DNA from: Ramlibacter sp.
Lineage (GTDB): Bacteria; Pseudomonadota; Gammaproteobacteria; Burkholderiales; Burkholderiaceae_C
Direction: 5' to 3'
NCBI GenBank assembly: GCA_021156245.1
Contig: JAJNBO010000063.1
Location: forward strand, 1 to 9,308
DNA length: 9,308 nucleotides
Within the stretch, counting starts at the first letter, position 1; the number at the start of each line of letters is the position of its first letter. The translations under genes and the position numbers were made by a program. Positions 5,801-9,308 of the stretch are shown here, piece by piece. The notes beneath the pieces are model-generated. The model searched no databases, had not been told where the DNA came from, and was given only the letters and a program-made list of their open reading frames with translations.

Positions 5801-5843
5801 GGCACGACTTGCCGGCGTGCCGGAGTGCGCCGACGGCCGGCGC
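5801..5843 (+). other. Two consecutive hairpins in the probable leader of the DUF883 gene
   Basis: GGCACG (5801-5806) pairs with CGTGCC (5816-5821), and GCGCCG (5827-5832) with CGGCGC (5838-5843). If transcribed they lie just upstream of the exposed, A-rich ribosome binding site. Such pairings are easy to find in GC-rich DNA, so function is uncertain. Confidence 0.3.
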
Positions 5844-5860
5844 TTGCCATCCAACCGAAC

Positions 5861-5868
5861 AAAGAGGA
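5861..5868 (+). promoter_or_regulatory. Strong ribosome binding site AAAGAGGA fixing the DUF883 start
   Basis: AAAGAGGA ends six bases before the ATG at 5875. The open frame extends upstream to a GTG at 5809, but that start has no such site and adds residues unlike the family. Confidence 0.8.
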
Positions 5869-5874
5869 ATCCCA

Positions 5875-6147
5875 ATGAACGACCTGCATCCCCTCGACAG
5901 CACCCGCAAGCTCGCATCCGACGCTCTCGAGCGCGCGAGCAGCAGCATGAAGGATCTGCGCTCCGGCATGTCGGACCGGGCTTCCGCCGCCCAGCGCTAC
6001 ATGGGCGAATACGCCAGCGTCGGCAAGAACTACGTCAGCGAGCACCCGCTGAAGTCCGCGCTGATCGCCGCCGCCGTCGGCGCCGCCGTGGCCGGCCTGG
6101 TGCTGGCGATGCGCCACCGCCGCGACATCCAGGACCGCTACTTCTGA
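5875..6147 (+). CDS. DUF883 (YqjD/ElaB-like) C-tail-anchored membrane protein
   Basis: 90 residues. An amphipathic, helical N-terminal part (about 8-55) is followed by EHPLKSALIAAAVGAAVAGL, which leads into a single C-terminal membrane helix (about 61-79) rich in Gly and Ala, and a basic tail (RHRRD). This is the architecture of E. coli YqjD and ElaB, which are tail-anchored inner-membrane proteins reported to bind ribosomes in stationary phase. It is the first gene of a tight cluster: the holin-like gene starts 13 bp after its stop, as yqjD is followed by yqjE in E. coli. Expression under stress or stationary phase is expected from the family but is not shown by this sequence. Confidence 0.88.
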   Translation: MNDLHPLDSTRKLASDALERASSSMKDLRSGMSDRASAAQRYMGEYASVGKNYVSEHPLKSALIAAAVGAAVAGLVLAMRHRRDIQDRYF

Positions 6148-6160
6148 AAGCGGGCGCGCC

Positions 6161-6535
6161 ATGCTGCACCCGATCTTCTCGGTGCTGATCTCGAAGCCCG
6201 AGCTGGTGATGGAACACGTCGCGGGCTACGCGGCGCTGGTGCGCGACGAGGCCTCGACGGCCGGCGTGCAGGTCGCCAAGCGCGCCATCGCATGGGGCGT
6301 GACGCTGGTCTCGCTCCTGCTGTTCCTGATCCTCGCAGGCGTGGCATTGATGCTGGGAGCGGTGAACGACCGGTTCCACTGGGCGCTGGTCGTCGTGCCG
6401 GCCATCGCGCTGGTGACGGCGATCGCCGCGTTCATGGTGGCCCGCAAGCCGCTACCGGACCGGGCATTCGGTGAATTGAAGGCGCAGCTGGACGCGGACG
6501 CGCAGGTGCTGCGCTCGATCGGTGCGCGCTCATGA
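6161..6535 (+). CDS. Holin-superfamily III / YqjE-like membrane protein
   Basis: 124 residues with two predicted membrane helices (about 44-67 and 74-94) joined by a short polar turn (NDRFH). It has a cytoplasmic-looking amphipathic N-terminus and a charged C-terminal tail ending VLRSIGARS. Size, two-helix pattern and position after a DUF883 gene match YqjE-type proteins, which Pfam groups with phage holin-like families. No lysis genes are nearby, so a phage role is unlikely. The weak spacing sequence before the ATG and the 13-bp gap suggest translational coupling to the DUF883 gene. Exact function unknown; probably envelope or stress related. Confidence 0.8.
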   Translation: MLHPIFSVLISKPELVMEHVAGYAALVRDEASTAGVQVAKRAIAWGVTLVSLLLFLILAGVALMLGAVNDRFHWALVVVPAIALVTAIAAFMVARKPLPDRAFGELKAQLDADAQVLRSIGARS

Positions 6536-6551
6536 GGGGAGACGCCATCCG

Positions 6552-7007
6552 ATGAGCGACGCCACCGACAAGCTCGCGCGCACGCGCCAGGCCATCCTGG
6601 AGCACGTGGCCCGGCGGGAACGCCGCCACGACCCGCGCGAGGAAACGGCCCAGGGCTTTGCCGAAGCCGGCAGCCCGCCTTACGACGACGACGACATCCC
6701 CGACCCCGGCGAAGGCTGGTTCGGCCACATGAAGCACGCCGTGCGCACCTGGTGGCGCTACCACCCCGCCCACATGGCGGTGGAGCTGGTCACGCCGTTC
6801 GCGCGGAACTATGCGCGGCGCAAGCCCGTGCAGCTGCTCGGCATCTCGCTGGCGGCCGGCGCGGTGCTGACGTTCGCGCGGCCCTGGAAGCTGATCTCGA
6901 TCGGCACGATCCTCGTCGCGGTGCTCAAGTCGGGCCAGCTGTCCCACCTGATCACGGCCGCGATGTCCGCGTCCGACTACCGCAAGGACCACAACCGGCC
7001 CGAGTGA
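6552..7007 (+). CDS. Conserved-looking two-helix membrane protein in the YqjK position, function unknown
   Basis: 151 residues from the ATG at 6552. GAGGGGAG (6534-6541) lies ten bases upstream and overlaps the preceding stop, arguing against the in-frame ATG at 6522. The N-terminal third is charged (LARTRQAILEHVARRERRH), then comes an acidic patch DDDDIPDPGEG (45-55), a Trp-rich amphipathic segment (WFGHMKHAVRTWWRYHP, 56-72) and a hydrophobic hairpin (about 93-108 and 114-125). The tail is polar. I cannot name a family from sequence alone. As the third gene after yqjD- and yqjE-like genes it is positionally analogous to yqjK, which is also a small basic protein with a C-terminal hydrophobic part, but similarity is not evident. 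Confidence 0.72.
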   Translation: MSDATDKLARTRQAILEHVARRERRHDPREETAQGFAEAGSPPYDDDDIPDPGEGWFGHMKHAVRTWWRYHPAHMAVELVTPFARNYARRKPVQLLGISLAAGAVLTFARPWKLISIGTILVAVLKSGQLSHLITAAMSASDYRKDHNRPE

Positions 7008-7018
7008 TTTCGGGCGAA

Positions 7019-7071
7019 CCGGGCAAGGTGGTGCGGCTGCCCGGCGCGCCCTTCGTGAAAGTACCGCACCA
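7019..7071 (+). other. Candidate H-type pseudoknot in the leader of the BON lipoprotein gene
   Basis: Stem 1: CCGGGCA (7019-7025) with TGCCCGG (7038-7044), 7 bp. Stem 2: TGGTGCGG (7029-7036) with CCGCACCA (7064-7071), 8 bp, its left arm lying in the loop of stem 1. Loop lengths are 3, 1 and 19 bases, sterically feasible. It ends 18 bases before the ribosome binding site. Pairing is perfect as read; there is no comparative evidence. Confidence 0.4.
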
Positions 7072-7089
7072 GAAGAACCATCAATCTCT

Positions 7090-7095
7090 AGGGAG
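7090..7095 (+). promoter_or_regulatory. Ribosome binding site AGGGAG fixing the BON protein start
   Basis: AGGGAG ends six bases before the ATG at 7102. This is preferred over the TTG at 7096, which would overlap the site's spacing region. Confidence 0.8.
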
Positions 7096-7101
7096 TTGAA
7101 C

Positions 7102-7416
7102 ATGAAACATACCCGCGCCATCGCCTTCGCCATCCTGACCGGCGTCACCCTCGTCTCCACCGGTTGCGCAGTGATGCGCGGCCAGACGGACGCCGCCACC
7201 TACGTGGACGACCGCACCATCACCACCGCCGTCAAGGCCAAGCTGATCGAGGACAAGCGCACCGGCGGCCTGTCGATCAACGTGGACACGCTCAACGGCG
7301 CCGTGGCCCTGTCCGGCTTCGCCAAGTCGCAGATGGAGAAGGACGCCGCCGGCCAGATCGCCTCCACCACCAAGGGCGTGCGCGAAGTCCGCAACAACCT
7401 GATCGTGCGTCCCTGA
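7102..7416 (+). CDS. BON-domain lipoprotein (OsmY-like half, single BON)
   Basis: 104 residues. The N-terminus is a signal peptide ending LVSTGC, so Cys22 is the likely lipidated residue; the box is imperfect but usable, and Ala at +2 would allow sorting to the outer membrane under the E. coli Lol rule. One BON domain covers about 35-104 (DDRTITTAVKAKLIEDK through GAVALSGFAKS to VREVRNNLIVRP), a phospholipid-associating fold found in OsmY and DolP. E. coli OsmY has two such domains and no lipid anchor, so this is a shorter relative. It lies 94 bp downstream of the membrane protein gene and ends the cluster before a strong terminator. A role in envelope maintenance or osmotic stress is inferred from family and context. 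Confidence 0.88.
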   Translation: MKHTRAIAFAILTGVTLVSTGCAVMRGQTDAATYVDDRTITTAVKAKLIEDKRTGGLSINVDTLNGAVALSGFAKSQMEKDAAGQIASTTKGVREVRNNLIVRP

Positions 7417-7430
7417 TCCGGATCGCATGA

Positions 7431-7496
7431 CACGGGCGGCGCCAGCCGTCCTGTGCAGGGCAGGCGGGCCCGAGGCGCGCCTGCCCTTTTCGTTTT
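7431..7496 (+). terminator. Tandem hairpin terminator after the BON gene
   Basis: A first imperfect stem (7431-7440 with 7445-7455, loop GCCA, one bulge and one G-U pair) is followed by a second, GGGCAGGCG (7458-7466) with CGCCTGCCC (7478-7486), then TTTTCGTTTT (7487-7496). This is a convincing intrinsic terminator. It ends only 19 bp before the next start codon. Confidence 0.8.
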
Positions 7497-7515
7497 CCGC
7501 ACCGAAAGCCTTGCC

Positions 7516-8682
7516 ATGAAAACCTTCCATTGCCAGTACTGCGGCCATCCGCTGTTCTTCGAGAACGTGGAATGCCTCAAGTGCAACAGCGCCCTGGCCT
7601 TCCTGCCGGATCGCCTGAACATGGCCGCGATCGAGGAAGTGGCGGGAGAGGAAGGGGTGTGGCGGCCGCGCGTGCGCGGGAAGAAAAAGCAGTCCGCCTC
7701 GCGCTATCGCCTGTGCGACAACCATACGAAGCAGAACGCGTGCAACTTCGCCGTGCCGGTCGCGGACCCCAATCCGCTGTGCGTGGCCTGCCGCCTCACG
7801 CGCGTGCTGCCCGACCTGACGCAGCCCGAAAATCCGGCACGCTGGTACCGGCTCGAGGTCGCCAAGCGGCGCCTGTTCTACACGCTCGGAAAGCTCGGAC
7901 TGGTGGCCACCTCGCCGCCGGACGGCACGGCCGATGGCCCCATCTTCGAATTCCTCGCCGACATGCCGGGGCAGCCGGTGATGACCGGCCACAGCCAGGG
8001 CGTGATCACCATCAACGTGGCCGAGGCCGACGACGAGGAGCGCACGCGCCTGAAGGTCGCGATGCACGAGCCGTATCGCACGATCCTCGGGCACTTCCGG
8101 CACGAGTCCGGCCACTACTACTGGGACCGCCTGATCGACGAAGGTGGCCGCGTCGAGAGCTTCCGCGAGGTGTTCGGCGACGAGTCGCAGGACTACCAGC
8201 AGGCGCTGCAGGACCACTACGCGCGCGGCGGCACCATGCCGGAGTGGCAGGACCACTTCGTGAGCGAGTACGCCACCGCGCACCCCTGGGAAGACTGGGC
8301 CGAGACCTGGGCCCACTACCTGCACATGGTGGATCTGCTGGAGACGGCGGCCTCGTACAACATGACCGTGCCCAGCCAGGACGAACAGGAAGACGTCGAC
8401 GAGGTGGTCAATCCGCTGGAGACGGGCAATCCGGACTTCAACCTGCTGGTGGAGCAATGGGTGCCGCTCACGCTGCTGGTGAACAGCCTGAACCGCAGCC
8501 TGGGGCAGGACGACGCATACCCGTTCGCGCTGTCCGTGGGCGCGCTGCAGAAGCTGCGTTACGTGCACGACGTGATCTGCGAGACCCGCTCGCGCGTCGC
8601 ATCGGAAGGCGCGCGGCCGAACCGCGAAAAGGGCGGCGGTGCGACCGCCGCCGCGCCGCAAACCGCGTCAGCTGCTACGTGA
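7516..8682 (+). CDS. Putative zinc-binding metallopeptidase with N-terminal zinc ribbon (Peptidase_Mx/DUF2248 type)
   Basis: 388 residues from the ATG at 7516, chosen because MKTFHCQYCGHPLFF begins directly with the zinc ribbon; an in-frame GTG at 7453 would add 21 residues from within the terminator. The ribbon is Cys6/Cys9 and Cys20/Cys23. A second cysteine set (Cys67, Cys76, Cys89, Cys92, with His70) may bind another metal. The catalytic motif HESGH is at 196-200 (HFRHESGHYYWD), and EDWAETWAHYLHMVD (259-273) offers Glu263 as a possible third ligand, as in gluzincin-like enzymes. There is no signal peptide, so it is probably cytoplasmic. The last 30 residues are low-complexity (Ala, Gly, Thr). 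Substrate and biological role of this family are unknown to me. Its 3' end overlaps the opposite-strand lipoprotein gene by 15 bp. Confidence 0.85.
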   Translation: MKTFHCQYCGHPLFFENVECLKCNSALAFLPDRLNMAAIEEVAGEEGVWRPRVRGKKKQSASRYRLCDNHTKQNACNFAVPVADPNPLCVACRLTRVLPDLTQPENPARWYRLEVAKRRLFYTLGKLGLVATSPPDGTADGPIFEFLADMPGQPVMTGHSQGVITINVAEADDEERTRLKVAMHEPYRTILGHFRHESGHYYWDRLIDEGGRVESFREVFGDESQDYQQALQDHYARGGTMPEWQDHFVSEYATAHPWEDWAETWAHYLHMVDLLETAASYNMTVPSQDEQEDVDEVVNPLETGNPDFNLLVEQWVPLTLLVNSLNRSLGQDDAYPFALSVGALQKLRYVHDVICETRSRVASEGARPNREKGGGATAAAPQTASAAT

Positions 8683-8895
8683 GGCCGCGCCCGGCAGCGG
8701 GATCGGCCTGGCGCCGCGGTCCGCATCGGCCGCGGTTTCCTTCGCCGCGCCTTCCATGCCGCTGCGATTGATCTCCACGCTCGGCTGGGCGCGCTGCGGC
8801 ATCTCGGTGTTCTCGACCTGGTCGCACGCGCCCAGCGCGAGCAGGCTGGCCAGGGCGGAGGCGGCAAGCGCCGCGCGGCCCATCTTGTTCTGCAT
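8668..8895 (-). CDS. Small lipoprotein, unknown function
   Basis: 75 residues. MQNKMGRAALAASALASLLA leads to a canonical lipobox LGAC, with Cys24 as the lipidated residue. Asp at +2 (CDQ) is the classic inner-membrane retention signal in E. coli, so it may stay in the inner membrane facing the periplasm. The mature part (about 52 residues) is polar and probably disordered, with no recognised domain. GGGAGAGAAG lies just upstream of the ATG at 8895; Met5 is a weaker alternative start. The final 15 bases overlap the end of the metallopeptidase gene on the other strand. Confidence 0.78.
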   Translation of the reverse strand: MQNKMGRAALAASALASLLALGACDQVENTEMPQRAQPSVEINRSGMEGAAKETAADADRGARPIPLPGAASRSS

Positions 8896-8976
8896 GACTT
8901 CTCTCCCGGCTGGTGCGATGACGACAATCTAGGGCCGAGGCTCGGCGACCTTGGTCGGGGCCGGGAGCGAGCCGCC

Positions 8977-8982
8977 GTAGGA
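8977..8982. repeat. GTAGGA motif copy in the helicase-lipoprotein gap
   Basis: Fourth intergenic copy of the hexamer GTAGGA/TCCTAC (others at 296, 3063 and 5715). Here it lacks the facing half-site seen in the first two copies. A CCTAGG overlapping the helicase stop (8999-9004) is the nearest partner. Meaning unknown. Confidence 0.25.
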
Positions 8983-8999
8983 AGAGCGCGGCGCCCGCC

Positions 9000-9308
9000 C
9001 TAGGCGGCGTCGTCGGCTTCCATGTCGCGCAGGATGCGGTCGAGCCGCTGGGACAGCTGCTCGGTCGACAGCTTCTCGCGAAAGCGCGCCACCATCAGCG
9101 GCAGGCTCATCGGGCTGGGATGCCGCAGCGGCGCGAACACCAGTTCCTTGGCACGCATGGAGCGCAGCGCCCCGCCCAGGCGGGAGATTTCCAGCTCCTG
9201 GCTCAGCACCTCGTTCTCCGCCTGCGACAGCAGCAGGTTGTTCGCGTCGTACTTGCGGAACACCTCGAAGAACAGTGCGCTGGACGCCTGCAGCTGCCGC
9301 GCGCTCTT
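9000..9308 (-). CDS. Lhr-like, ligase-associated DEXH-box helicase, C-terminal fragment (5' end outside window)
   Basis: About 102 C-terminal codons. The frame stays open to the window edge, and the GTG at 9263 is internal (ASSALFFEVFRKYDANNLLL reads through it), so this is a partial gene. The segment QLQASSALFFEVFRKYD, then NLLLSQAENEVLSQELEISR, then SLPLMVARFREKLSTEQLSQ matches my knowledge of the C-terminal region of Lhr-like helicases that are linked to an ATP-dependent DNA ligase and a metallo-beta-lactamase-fold exonuclease in a DNA repair gene group. The helicase motifs lie outside the window. It ends TAG at 9002-9000, 104 bp upstream of the lipoprotein gene on the same strand. Confidence 0.78.
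   Translation of the reverse strand, partial: KSARQLQASSALFFEVFRKYDANNLLLSQAENEVLSQELEISRLGGALRSMRAKELVFAPLRHPSPMSLPLMVARFREKLSTEQLSQRLDRILRDMEADDAA

Noticed and set aside
6161..6535. Holin-like gene as evidence of a prophage
   Set aside because: It sits in a yqjDE-like cluster with no lysis, integrase or structural phage genes.
7081..8661. 526-codon minus-strand frame opposite the BON and metallopeptidase genes
   Set aside because: Longest frame in the region but spans two real plus-strand genes and a terminator, and has no recognisable motif.

Overview
This window is a GC-rich, densely coded chromosomal segment. The GpmA terminus, the S41 peptidase, the MoeB-like enzyme and the CHASE3 kinase all look betaproteobacterial. 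I infer Burkholderiales, probably a Comamonadaceae relative (Ramlibacter/Variovorax-like); this rests on protein style and gene order, not on a database search. I see no phage, IS element, tRNA, rRNA or CRISPR array.

Layout. 1-2776 (+) is a housekeeping block: the 3' end of gpmA, a periplasmic carboxyl-terminal processing protease (ctpA type) and a MoeB/ThiF/HesA-family adenylyltransferase. The last two are separated by a composite inverted repeat with an intrinsic terminator in its centre. A previously easy-to-miss 51-codon gene for a small exported peptide lies on the minus strand at 2780-2935. 3150-5677 is a signalling block: a stand-alone CheY-like receiver (+), a convergent NarL/FixJ response regulator (-), and a divergent CHASE3 histidine kinase (+) of the HisKA_3 type that normally partners NarL-type regulators.

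5875-7416 (+) is an envelope or stress cluster: a DUF883 (YqjD/ElaB-like) membrane protein, a holin-superfamily-III/YqjE-like protein, an unrecognised two-helix membrane protein in the YqjK position, and a BON-domain lipoprotein whose leader can be drawn as an H-type pseudoknot. A strong tandem terminator follows. 7516-8682 (+) encodes a zinc-ribbon plus HExxH putative metallopeptidase. A small lipoprotein (-) overlaps its 3' end, and the window closes inside the C-terminus of an Lhr-like, ligase-associated DEXH helicase (-).

How the parts may work together (inference): the kinase/regulator pair sits directly upstream of the yqjDE-like stress cluster, whose leader carries a 19-bp palindrome flanked by direct repeats. 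This makes a local sensor-to-envelope-stress circuit plausible. Nearly all proteins belong to known families. The less expected material is in the intergenic sequence: the compensated double-hairpin repeat, the pseudoknot, the palindrome, and a GTAGGA/TCCTAC motif found only between genes.
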